In this document: piece after piece, positions 22,844 to 34,558 of the stretch
How the letters are laid out: each line of letters opens with the position of its first letter
Position numbering within the stretch: position 1 is the stretch's first letter
Source: Diplodia intermedia
Lineage: Eukaryota > Ascomycota > Dothideomycetes > Botryosphaeriales > Botryosphaeriaceae
Reading direction: 5' to 3'
Assembly: GCA_021495925.1 (NCBI GenBank)
Contig: JAKEKT010000128.1
Span: 1 to 64,000 of the forward strand
Length of the DNA stretch: 64,000 nt
The notes under the pieces: generated by a model
Database searches by the model: none
What the model was told of the DNA's origin: nothing
The model's input: only the letters and a program-made list of their open reading frames with translations
Translations under genes and position numbers: made by a program

Positions 22844-23946
22844 ATGCCGGGCTTCTCCCGCCCTGGGCCCCTGCGGCCGCAGAGCGAGAGGAACTTCTTT
22901 ATTGTCACTGGGGTATGCTTGGTTCTGTCCCTGCTGTCAGCCTGATTCTAACCAACTGCTTCTCCTGCCCATTAGCTTCCGGAGCACTTCAATTGGCAGA
23001 AGTTGAAGGACCTCATCCGGGATGCCACCACCAACCAGCCTGGTTGGACCAACATAGACGAATCCTGGCATGGCCCTGAAGGCGCCAAAGGCTATTTCAG
23101 CGTCAAGTCCCAGCAGGATGCGGACAATGTTTACGGTCAGACCGAGCCAAGCACCTGGCCGTAATTGATGACTGACATAGGTGGGCAGACCTGCTAGTAA
23201 GGGTCATGTACGCCCGCCTTGGGCGACCATTACTAGTCCACCACTTCGACGCATCCAGCACGGAACCCATCTTGGTCAAATGCAACTGCCGGAGCTATTA
23301 CCCTGGCGCCGGGGGCCATTCGGACCATAGATCTCGCATATCCGCCAGATCTGTGTTAGCCGCACAGAACATTCCGGACTGGCAGCCCATTGCGCCGGTC
23401 CCATTTGTCACAATCCCAATGCAACACCCTGGCATGACGGTGCCCATTTCCGTGCCGCAAATGCCTATGTACGCCCCACCGGTAACCTACTATCAAGCGG
23501 CACCCCCAATGGCAGCACCCGTGAACCCGACGCCGGCAATGACCAACGAGCATGGCCTCCCCATCAACGCCATGAACGGTGTGGTCCGCACGGAATCGCG
23601 CGGCCTGCACATCTCCGGGCTGACCTGGAACGCGTCCGAGTCGGAGCTGCGGGAACTGCTCCGACCTTATGGGCGTCCGCTGGGCGTGGACCTGAAGCGA
23701 GGCTACGCCACAGTGCGGTTCGGCTCGACGGAAGAGGTTAGGCGGGCGATTGAGAGCCTGGATAAGAGAATGTGGAAGGGAAGGCAGATCGCGGTGAAGG
23801 AGGACCGGGACTCGACGGCGGTTTCAGAGCCGGTGATTGTCAGAAGCGCGCCGCAGCAGGTAAGTGCGGGTGGTCACCGGCAGCATGATTGTCTGATTGA
23901 CGCTGACATGCATACGCGGCAGAAGAGGGTCCAGGCGGACAGGTGA
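22844..23946 (+). CDS. RNA-binding protein with two RRM domains
   Basis: Four exons (22844-22912, 22976-23135, 23189-23859, 23923-23946) give 307 residues. The first RRM-like domain spans about residues 17-100: it opens with RNFFIVTGLPEHFNWQKLKDLI, in the RNP2 position, continues through GYFSVKSQQDADNVY and ends in GRPLLVHHF. A Pro/Met-rich linker (about 130-190, with repeats such as PMQHPGMTVPISVPQMPMY) follows. The second RRM at about 208-280 is cleaner: RGLHISGLTWNASESELREL, then RGYATVRFGSTEEVRRAIESL, then GRQIAVKED. RNP1 aromatic positions are reduced, so binding may be weak or specialised. The last exon adds only eight residues. The third exon's acceptor was chosen as the one that keeps frame (GGGCAG|AC). 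The RNA target and process are unknown. Confidence 0.8.
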
Positions 23947-26900
23947 GGGCGGCGGGGACGATGCATGGCGTTCTGGGCAGGACGATCGTTCAGGGGGGGC
24001 GTTGATCTGGGAGGGACGCGGTGGGGGCGTTAACGGGGTCTGTTTTCCTGCGGATTATTCATGAGATACATGGAAATGTATGGGCGTTGAGGCCAAGGTT
24101 GCGGAGCGGACGTCATGCAGTGATGAAGAAGCAGCAAGCGAGGCAGGGCCCCCGGTCCGGCGTGCACGCAGTCGCGGGCCAGTGCCGTTTTGCGAGCCCG
24201 TGTAACACACGACGCTCTTCTCCTCCCCTCTGACCTACGAATACCCTGCTCGCGCTTTACGACCGCTCACCTCCACCTGCGCGCAGCGGCTCCCCCGGGC
24301 GGCCTTCCGCTTGGTCAGCCCGACATGGCCTCGCGCCCAGGATGCGTTGCCTGCCTCCGTCCCTGAAGCTACATCGGGCTGCTGGCAAGAGATTGCGCGC
24401 ATCCGTCGCACTGGAACCCGTCGCATCCCAGCGGCCGTTGCAGCCGCCGTGTACGCAGCGAGCGCGTCTCGCCCGCAGCAGCCCATTGCACATGGCGTGC
24501 CCACCGTGTAGCCCTGGCGCGGGGCAGCATCCCTTGACTGCGCGCCTGCCGTGCCGTCTGCCAGGCCTCGAGAAGGCGCCCTTCTCCACACGTCTGCGTG
24601 GTTACGCCCGCCGCCGCCGGGACAAAACTCCGAGCGCCCGCTGTCTTGTTTCTGTGTTGCGGTCCATGCGGCCGCTTGTCCAGTTCGCTTTGACCACCGA
24701 CGAGGTCCTGCCCGGGCTGTCTACGAAGGCGACGAGCAGTGGCTGTGATACTCGCCTGCCTGCACGCCGTTGCGAGTCTGTGCAACAGCACAGGGCTCAG
24801 ACTGGATGCCTCCCCGGATGAGAGTCGTTGCCTTCTCACGGCTCCAGCGTCGCTGAGACCACGCTTGCGCCGGCGCCTGACGTCGGCCTGGCTTGCACTG
24901 AGGTCGAAGGTAACTTTCGGGATTTGCGCCTCGCGCTTCGATTCGCCGTGCTTTAAGCTCAGCGGGCGCGCTGCCGAATGGCCCGCCAGGAAGGAGGCAA
25001 CCAGGCAAACGGGCGACGGCTCCAGGTTTGGCCTTCTTGAGGTAAGCGTGGCCTGGATCTCGCCGCCTGTGTCCGACCATGCTTCGGGCCGTCCCTTGGG
25101 CTTGTCGCTTTGGGGGCCCAAGCCCGGAGTCGCTTCCGCGCTCCGACAAGTTAAAAGGGACAATTGCTGGCGCCAGCCCACCTAGAGGTCCAATGTTCCT
25201 GCCTGGGTCTATAGATGCACCGATGCTGCTGTCTCCTCACAGGCCGCTGCAGCCGACACGACGGGTAACTTCCTCCACTCACTACGTCTCGCAGCCGCCA
25301 CTAACGGATTACCTAGTTGAGTCTAGCAGCCCGCGCCTGGTGTCTGAGCAAAGGCTAGGTTGCCGCCCAGCCCGCACAGCAACCGGACTGCTGTTCGCCC
25401 TCGGCCGGGACCGATCTCTTGGAATGACGCACATCTCCTCCGGCTCATGCATCCACGGCTATATACCCGTCGTTGGGAGTATCAAGTGCGGATGGTCTCG
25501 CCGCCACCGCGCCTGGGCCAGCTCCGTCAAGAGCTATCACGGCATGCCTTGCCGGAGCGCAGTCCGTCATCTCGGGCCCCGTGCTACTACGCGAGCACCG
25601 CTGCTCTGCCGCACTCCGTCCAGCCGCCCGACACGCTCCAACCGAGCCCTGTGCTGTCATACAAAGTACGGGCTGTAAACATCCTCGAGCCCCCTGCGCC
25701 ACCTGTCGCCTAGCACTACCACAGGAAGCATTCATCGGACGATGCTGCCCCCATGTAAAGCTACTCCACCATACAGACTTGGATATCCCGAGCCTGCCCT
25801 GGCCCGACCCTCCCACCAGGTCACGGCGCAGAGCGTGATGATCAAGCACAACATGGCTGGGCATCTACAGGCGCAAACTCGCTGCCGCCCAACCGCGCCG
25901 GCAATTTGCGGCTCCAGCTCCGGTCAAGACGCCTCCGCTTTGGCGATCGCGGCTGCATGCGGCTACCACGGGATTCGATGCGCTTTTAGCCCCGTGCCTC
26001 CTGCATCGCTTCGTATGAAAGATTATTGGGTGCCTCCAATGCAATGCAGTTCGCTGGCCAAAGCTTGCTCGGGAAGCAATTCAAGCTGAGGCAGAAATGC
26101 CCGTCATCCGTTCGCATATGCTCACAAGCTTTGCTGACGGCGGATAGACCGGTGCCACCTTTCTGTGCTACAGTACAGACTTTTTGCTTATTACGGAACG
26201 CTAGGGACGGGCTGAATACGACAACTCATCTCCATCATGAGACCCGATATCCAGTCGAAGATCTTCTTTGCCTGCTGATGCTTGCCTTCTCGAAGATCTC
26301 CCGGATTCTTTTCGAACCGTTTCAGTCAGCAACTGGACCGGCATCCTGCAGCAGCCCAATGAGCCCGTGTGGATCCTGCCAATTAAAACGCTAAGCCGCG
26401 GAGATGGGCGATCCGCTAGAGCCCGGCATGACTGCCCACTCTGCAACATCATTGTCCGACCTGCCGGTCGATAGTGCAAGGCGGATGGAGAAGCGCCTAA
26501 ACCAGACCAATCCTTTGAACTCAACACACACCAGCCTGCATTTTGAGCAACACCAAAGCGGGTATTGGTCGGGCCGACCCCGCACAATGCACGCAAGGAT
26601 CCATGGCAGCGGGCCTGTACTACTGCCAGTTCTCACAGTCGCTACGGAGATGCCCGAAAGGAACACTCGCCCATTCAAGACTCGAGGCCCAGTCTTTCAC
26701 GAATGAAGTGATCTTTGCCACATCACCACTCGTTCCACCTTACCTTAGAAGTCCCCTTCCCAGGATGCCACGAATCTCCTCGTCTCCGGCGCTCCGCATA
26801 CCACAATCCGCCAGTTCAACGGGCAGGAAAGGCAAGACATGGACAGTCTCTCCGGGTGCAGCTGCCTAGCTAGCAAGCTACACACACACTCTCTCTCTCT

Positions 26901-29900
26901 GTCTCTCAAGTCTTCCACCATAACGCCAATTGATATGTCGGGCCGCTCGCCGTGACGGTCTCATGCTGTGATCGGCACGATCATTTTGAGACCAACATTG
27001 CGGTCTTGCCTCACACATCAAAAAGGGTCTTTCCCTAGGGCAGTGCATCACAATGTTGCATGGCTCACGTGGACCTGCTCGCATTCAACAAAGAGTCCAC
27101 CACGCCCCGTTAACTAGACGTCTTGGCGGCATGTCCGGAAAGGATTTATACGAGCAAGCACGGCATGTGAAAGCGAGGCCAGCCTTCCAGTCGTTCATAG
27201 CCATGGACAGAGCACTTCAATGGCAGCTTGCGGTCGGGCATCCATCCAGTGACACAGCTTCACAGCGGACCTAGAAGATGGTCCCAGCCCAGCTGTTACA
27301 TTCGCTTCGAACTCTGCGAGTCTGGCACAGGATCAAGCCGTTGCAGCGTAAGCATGAGTGGAGGAATGTCAAGTCCATGGCGGCCAAATTCGGTCTCAGC
27401 ACTCCGTAGTCCGTACACCAACCTGAGTCTCTGTGCGCCAGTCAAACCAACTAACATGAACACTACCAGTGGCTGTGTCACACTGCCACGTTATGGATCA
27501 TGCGATGCAGAACGGGCGGGAAGAAGAGGGGGGACCACGCTCTACGATAAGGCCCACCGAGTCTGATATTTGCGACCTAGGATCTGGCAAGACAACTGGA
27601 CATGCATTGGTGTAATGCACGTCGGAACGTCCCCACTCCGAGGACAGTTTCCCATCCGGGCGATCATCGAGGATCGTTTGATCTCCACGCTACAGCCTTG
27701 TGGCGTGCTTCGACCATATGTCGTGCGTGGCGGTCGGTCCACCTTGGTTTGTTTCCATCCTTGTTGCCTTGTCTGTACCACATTTGTTTTGCCATGGGGT
27801 CTCCTCGCTTCACACATGCATTGTGTGCTGTTGTTCGCAGACCGCATGCATCTAGATCTCCCCCGCCTTACAGAGCGCAAGACAGATCCAGAACCACTCA
27901 ATCACTGCCACGCTAGAAGGGTAGACGGAGCCCCGCGCGCAGCCTCCGGAGCGCTAACGGAGAGATGCCTGGACGTGCGACAAAGCCTCGTTCGACTTTT
28001 GCTGACGGGCCTCGGGCTTGCTGATGGGCCTCGGGTCCTCGGGTCCTCGGATGGAGCTCCGCGCTGGACGGCCAATTACAGAACGTACGGAACGAGTACC
28101 GGAAGCCCTGATAGGAAGGCGTCCGTTAAGGCCATGATGTCGTAATTATGCAGATTGAGGCGCACAACGAAAGTGTTTGTTCTCCCCCAGGCAAACGAGA
28201 GCCGGTGGGAGTGGCACATACCCTAGGCATGGCGTGCATCGAGCGAAAGCACAGCGCGAATCTCCTCCTTACTTGGCAAGCCTTGTATCTTAGCTACGTC
28301 TGCGTCACGAGGCACACCTCTTTTCTGACAGCAGTTCGGTACGGGATTTATTTTTGGGGCAATCAAACGGTTTTCTTTTTCCAGGCGGGCAGGCGTTGAG
28401 AGTGGCTTCAAACGGGTGATATCTTTCGCGGTTGAGGAACGCAGTTCCACTTGCCATGTTCCGAACCTGGTGACTTTGGTCACATCGGGACAAGAGCCCG
28501 TCTCTGTCAGATATTCATGACAATCCAGGGCTCCCAAATGGCAAATCGCTACAGCAGCAGTGTATGCTCCCCGTCGCAGGCAGTCTTGAAGTGCCCTTCG
28601 CAGCCTTGAATGCCTCAATCTCAGAGGACCCGGCCTCTTCCCACCTTCTACGCAGACCCACTCGCGGAACGTCCTCCAGCCTGACCCACTCCAGACTGCT
28701 CAACAAGTCTACGGGTCTCGCCCAATCAAGATGCGCTTGGCATATTCAAGATCGCTTCTCTCCGTGTCCACATCGACGATTGACGAGTTCTTCTCTTGGT
28801 GACCATGATGCCGATATGGACGAAGCTCGGAGGAGAGCCTACTACCAACCTCTCCCCATTTTCGGACAAAGTCGTCATAGCTAACAAAGTGGAGTCCCAC
28901 TCCAAGGCATAGGGATGCAGAAATGACTAATGGCATCGTTTCTAGCACGCTCCTGGATGGGCCGAGGAAAAGAAAAAGTTTCGAGAATGTCAAAACGCTG
29001 ACAGCATCGTACGACTCCAGAGCACATCAGCTGTTTTTTCCTTGAAATCGGGTTCACTCGTCACATCATCGTGTCGATGATCCGCATTTTACCCCATGCG
29101 GCTCAACATACAGCAAAGACAGGAAAGCACGGGTGGCTATCAAGACTGAAAAGTGAAACCTGGCCACAAGGCGGGCGCGCCTGTGCTTGTGCATACGGTG
29201 CCTGTGTGGGTGTGGCTGGCCCCGGTGCCAAGCGGGCCATCGACCCTCGTGTGTTGGTGCTACGCGGTATGCGCTGTCGCCGCATGCGCGCACGGAAGAC
29301 CCAGAGGGAAGGGGCCGCGTGTGCTGCGGTCGCTCTCGCATACCGATGGTCGCTTTGCGCTATGCGGCTAAGGTGTCGCCGGGCTCCGCCATGGCATTCT
29401 CGCTCGAATGCCATGCTGCTGGACGGGGCAAAGAGTAGGGCTTCCCGACTCGCTCCCCTCCCCGACGTCGTTGCCGGGGGCGGAAGGTGGGACATGGGGA
29501 GAGTTCCGTGCCCCATCAGCCCACATAAATCCCCTCAGCGTCGTTGGGCCGGCCGGCTTCTCCGCTCACCTCTCCTCCTGCCTCGCCCCTGCACTGCGCT
29601 TTCACGAGGCAAACCGACACCTGGCTGCTTTACCCTGCGAGTGGGTCCCAGCGGACCGTGCCGTCCGGGATCGTGACAAGCACAAGCCGTCGATGATCGG
29701 GGCAGCCCGCATGGCCGCCTGCGAACCGCTGGCCGTGGAATCGAGCAGCGCATGTCTCACATTTAGGGTGATGGCTCGGCCGCTACAGGACGCTGCTGCA
29801 GGAACTCGTCGCGCACGTCCGCTCGTTGCTTCGCCGCATGCCAGTGCAGCGACGGCCGTGGGGACAGCAACACCGGGCACAATTGCTGCTGACGCTGGAC

Positions 29901-30390
29901 CGAGAGCAGGCGGGCAGGCGTTGGGTTGCGCCACGGGCAACGGCGACGGGACGGTGACTGGTCGCGGGTCCGAGAGCCGGTGGGGCGATCACGGCTGCGG
30001 AGAAGGCGTCGTCAATCGCACATCGCACTGCCGTCAGAGCATGCTTCTGAACAACCGCCAGCCAGTCAGCACGCGCCGAGCAAGGGCGGACTCGATTCCG
30101 ACGTGAAGGCCGCGAGGCAGCCGACAGGCATAGATTTCATATACAGTACAGCGGACACGCGAGATGCGGAAAGAGGCCCACGGGCCCATGCAGCCGGCGC
30201 GCAGCCGTCGCAACGGCCGCCCAGGCGCACGCGTCAGGCACGCGTCAGGCAACTTGGAACGCAGCGCCCAAGCTCCCGCCTGCGAGCGATCAGGCCTCCC
30301 GCTTAGCTCCCGCCAGACCACCACACCTCACAGCTGCCGGACGCCGGCTATGCGGTTGCACTCAGCCCACTTCTCCCCCCGATCGCCCTG
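23947..30390. other. 6.4-kb region without a recognisable gene
   Basis: The longest gap in the window. Open frames up to 270 codons exist on both strands but overlap in several phases, are rich in Arg/Ala/Ser/Pro, and show no domain, no signal of purifying codon bias and no convincing intron chain. It contains a CA/CT microsatellite (about 26878-26905) and short duplications (GGGCCTCGGG and GGTCCTCGG units near 28010-28050). TATA-like words occur (CTATATAC near 25459, ACATAAAT near 29524), and a good splice acceptor (CCTCACAG) near 30334 opens into the MFS frame. A long spliced leader or promoter of the downstream MFS gene, or noncoding transcripts, could account for part of it. Confidence 0.5.
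26878..26910. repeat. CA/CT dinucleotide microsatellite
   Basis: Short run of CA units followed directly by CT units in noncoding DNA. Confidence 0.7.
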
Positions 30391-32431
30391 ATGTACGCCT
30401 TCACGGCCTCGCGCTGGCAGGTCGCCACCTACCTGTTCGGCGTCGCCCTGTTCAGCATCTCCTTCCTTGTCTTCCTCAACAGCACCGTCTCTTTCGTCAT
30501 CACCGACCGCATCGGCCGCAAGCATGGCGTGGGCGACGCCGTCGGCACCCTGGGCTTTGCTGACGAGCTGGTCGCCCTGGTCGGCTGCCCGCTGTGGGGC
30601 ATGGTCAGCGACCGTGTCGGCGTGGCAAAGGTCGCCGTCGTGGGCTACGCCATCGTCGCCCTGAGTCTCTTTCTCTTCGTCCAGGCCTCGAATGTCTATC
30701 CGCAGCTGCTGCTGGGCCGCCTGCTGTTCGCCCTTGGCGCCTCCGCAACGTATGCTTCCGTCCCAACAAGATGCGCCCTGCCGCTCGACTGTCCCGTGCT
30801 GACCATGCCCTCCTCGTAGGACCACCATGGTTACCGCAGTCCTCCCCGCCATGACCCATGTCTTGGATCGCTCTCCAGATGCGGAACCAATAACTTCGCC
30901 CAGCAGGGGCCCCAACGGGCACAACATTGCGCCCTCTATTTCGTCCGAGTTGACAATCACCCCGGCCCGCCTGAACTCCGCTTCGTCGCATCCCTCCATT
31001 GGCAGCGCCGCCACGCCGGAAAACTCCGCCGCGTCCACCTCCAACCTGGCGGGTCTTGTCGGAATGTTTACCGGCCTCGGTGCGCTGCTTGCCCTAGGAG
31101 TCTTCTTGCCGCTGCCCGCCCGCTTTCAGAAGAGCGGCGTTGCGCCCAGCGAAGCGGTCGAATACTCGTTCTACGTCGTCGGGTCCGTGGCATTCGTTGT
31201 CGCCTTTGCATGCATGATTGGCCTGCGCGACCTTCCCGGCGAGGAAAACAAGAGTTGGGGCAACCTTTTCGTGGTGAAGCAGAAGGACGACTCAACTTCT
31301 TCCGGGCCAATGCTCCCGTACCCGCGGCTGCTATTAGATTCTCTGACCCTGGGCCTCAGGGATGCCAACATCGGCCTGGGATATTTGGGAGGTTTTGTTG
31401 CGCGCGCATCTTCTGTCGCCATCTCGTTGTTCATTCCGTTATTCGCCAATGCCTACTTCATTGAGCACGGCGACTGCAAGCCAGGGGATGGGAAGACTTC
31501 CGACGACGTGAAGAGGAATTGCCGACGAGCTTACCTCGTCGCCTCTGCATTGACAGGCACGTCGCAGTTGATAGCGCTCCTCTGCGCGCCTGTGTTTGGC
31601 TACCTGGCCGGCCGATACAAGAAGTACCACCAGCCATTGATACTCGCCACTCTTTCGGGCATCGCGGGCTACATAGCTCTCGGCCTCGTCAAAAGCCCGG
31701 ACCCGTCGTCCGAAGACGGCAGTGCCGGCATCTTCTTCATCGTCGCCCTCCTCGGCATCAGTCAGATCGGCGCAATCGTTTGCAGCCTCGGGCTACTCGG
31801 CCGCGGTATCCAAAACGACGAGGCGGACATGGACGACGACGCCACCAACGAACAAGGCGAGGACTATCCTTCCGGCAGCTTCGACGTCAGCACGCACATC
31901 CAGAGCGCGCCTCCCAGTGGCCTCCGGCACGCTGCTCACCACCTCGACCCGGAGGCAACACCCGTACCTTCCTCCTCCCCCAACGCCGCCTCGCCACGCG
32001 ACCCCCTACTCGGCGGCGGCAACTCGGCCACCTCGACCCCCCCGCGCCGCCACCTCGGCACCCGCAACAGCAGCGGCAACAGCAGCAACAACAGCAACGG
32101 AACCACGATACCGCCCGGCAGCAACGCCCACCACTACTCGGAATCCTCGCCGCTCCTCCCCTCGCACTTCCGCCGGCTGCCGCCACCGTCGCCCAACCGC
32201 TCGTCCAGCCGCGCCCACCTGAAGGGCTCCATCGCCGGCGTGTACAGCCTCGCGGGCGGCGCGGGCATCCTGATCCTGACGAAGCTGGGCGGCCTCATGT
32301 TCGACCGCCTGGACCGCGGCGCCCCGTTCTTCGTCATGGCCGCGTTCAACGTCGTGCTTTTGGCGGCCGTCGTGGCGAGTGCGGTGGGGAGGGCCGTCAG
32401 GGGGTGGAGGACTAGGGTCGTCATGCCCTGA
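30391..32431 (+). CDS. Major facilitator superfamily transporter, yeast YCR023C-like
   Basis: Two exons (30391-30749 and 30820-32431), joined across a 70-nt intron, give 656 residues. The first exon carries three membrane helices and a clear MFS motif A variant (GCPLWGMVSDRVGVAKV) between helices 2 and 3, after RWQVATYLFGVALFSISFLVFLNS, which is the typical opening of the YCR023C/ZRT-like fungal MFS branch. About 12 hydrophobic segments can be counted. Two long hydrophilic insertions interrupt the fold: Ser/Pro-rich residues about 130-195, and a Ser/Asn/Pro-rich loop at about 460-590 that contains repeats and overlaps many spurious frames. The protein probably sits in the plasma or vacuolar membrane; the substrate is unknown. 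The true start may be further upstream: the frame is open back to a splice-acceptor-like CCTCACAG near 30334, so an upstream exon is possible. Confidence 0.8.
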
Positions 32432-34010
32432 TTGTTCCTTGTCTTGTCTCTTTGTCTGTTGTGGTGAGGTTGGGAGTGGTGGAGGTAAGAGGGAGGGTGG
32501 GTGAAGGAGAGGGAGGAGTGGATGTTGTGGGCTGGTGGTGAAGTTTTCTTGTTTCTTTTGCTCCGGAGACGTGATGGGGGTTCATGTGGCTGATTTATTT
32601 TTCCCTCTCTCCTCTTACCGTATGGAAGGGTTAATGCGGGCGCGGATCGCTTTCTCTGTATGTATGTATGTATGTGTGCGTGTCGTTTGGGAGAGTGTGG
32701 GTGTGGGTCGGGCGGGAAGGTTGGGTGCGATGATACCAAAAATGAAGCGTTTCTTTTTTTTTTATAAAGAAAAAAAAACACTATTCATCCTCTTCTTCTA
32801 TCGTGTTCATCGTGTTCAGTATCATTGTCGTCCTGGTGTACTGTCGCTATTATGATGTCTTCTTTGGAAGGAATTGTATTGCAGCGGTGGGAAGACAGGG
32901 AGGGTATGCAGAACTGGTTGGAGAAATGGTATACATATGTGCAGCAGAAAGAAGAGCAACTACGTTTTGATATTTGCCAGCGGCAGGATTACGGTTTAGT
33001 CTCTCTCTTTCTCTCTGTGTCTATATACATGCTTATTGATCGCCATGGCTAATTGGTTCCCTTCTGATGACACAACGACACGAAATGGCCAAAAACGTCA
33101 CCATCCCCCGTAAAGGGGAAGCACCGAAGGGGCAGTTGCTTTGATGTGCATTGCCCGTCGTCCGTCCGTCCGTCCGCCTTTCGCTCCATTGGTGGCGCGG
33201 TTCATGCAGCCATACGTTTTCTCCCACAACGAGGCTTTCCTTGCGTACAGTAAAGGAAAGCGGAAAAAGAGAGACACATACAGTGATGAGAGACTACCAG
33301 ATCGGGCAACGGGAGCATCTTTCGCGGAAGACCAAAAGCTCCTTCCAGAAGAGCATGAACAATTCACTCAAGGCCGCCCGCAGCTTTTCTCTCGTCCACG
33401 CCAAATTTGAAAAAGATTCGTGATATGGTCGTCATCTCGTGGATAACAGAGGCTCTCTCTAGTAATTATCTCTAGCCGCTGCGCTTCTCTCTTCCCTCAT
33501 TTTCCCCATCCCCCGACTCTCGCATTCTTACGCTGAGCTGGACTGCCGTAACATCGTTAGGAGCTGGCGCCCCCCATTCGTCTCTCTACGAACACGATCC
33601 CACTCAAAACGCCCCCCGCTGCAAAGAAACGCCAACGCTTGAGTCGCTCCGCCCCGTTGTCCATCATTCATCGTCTTTCAGTGGTCATGACGGAAGAAGC
33701 ACGAACAGGCAAGCGAGCGAGAAAGAGAAGAAAGCAAAAAACCTCAAACAATCAAAACACCTGGCGCAAAACACCATCCTTTCTTTTTCCCTTTTTTTCT
33801 TCTTTGCTTCTCCAGCATTCATTGCCCAAGCGCCACCGGCTCAATGGCTTTTCGCCCGTCCCGTCCCGTTACTCTTTCGTCGTCGGGAAAAAAAAAACAC
33901 ACACACATGGCGCGAACCACGCCGACGATAATACATAAACAAACAATACACGCGTATTGATATCACACGGCGTTACTCTGTCCCATCCCGTCCCATCATC
34001 ATCACCATCA
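32432..34010. other. Convergent intergenic region, no gene seen
   Basis: About 1.6 kb between the 3' ends of the MFS gene and the gene at 34011-36467. T-rich and A-rich tracts (near 32752-32780) fit 3' UTR sequence. A (GTAT)n run lies near 32658 and a (GTCC)n run near 33160. Confidence 0.5.
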
Positions 34011-34527
34011 TCAGATAACCTCCACAACAACCCTCAACACGCCCTCCATCCACACGGCGCGCCCCACCTCGGACAGCACGGCGCGCCATTCGTCGTCGCC
34101 GGCGATGAGGACGAGGCCGCGGCCGGTGAGCGCGCGGATCTCGAGCGTGATGTCATCGAGATTAGGTTCTTCTTCTTCTTCTTCTCCTTCCTCTCCTGCT
34201 CCATCTTCTGCTTCTGCTTCTTCCGCTGCTGTTGCTGTTGCTAGTTCTCCACCTTCTTCTTCTCGCTGTTGTTTTTCTTGTTCGCTGACGGCGGCATCGG
34301 CGGATGGTCGTCGTTTCTGGGCGGAGGAATCTCCACCACCACCACCGACGTTTATTGTTGTAGCGTCGCCGCCGCCGCCGCCCTCCTCGTTTTCTGTTGA
34401 GCTCTTTTCCTTCGGTGGTCCCGTCTGCCGCTCTTGATGCTCTTGATGCTCTTGCTCCAGCTCCAGCTCCAACTCCTCACCGCCCGCCTCCGCCATTTCG
34501 ACGTCTTGTTCGCTTTCCACACCGGCA

Positions 34528-34558
<31 letters not shown>

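Noticed and set aside
21872..22945. 357-codon plus-strand open frame between the WD40 and RRM genes
   Set aside because: It overlaps both real genes in a different phase and is low-information Arg/Ala/Ser sequence.
24369..25181. 270-codon minus-strand open frame in the large gap
   Set aside because: Arg/Ala/Ser-rich composition, overlapping open frames in other phases, no domain and no promoter signal.
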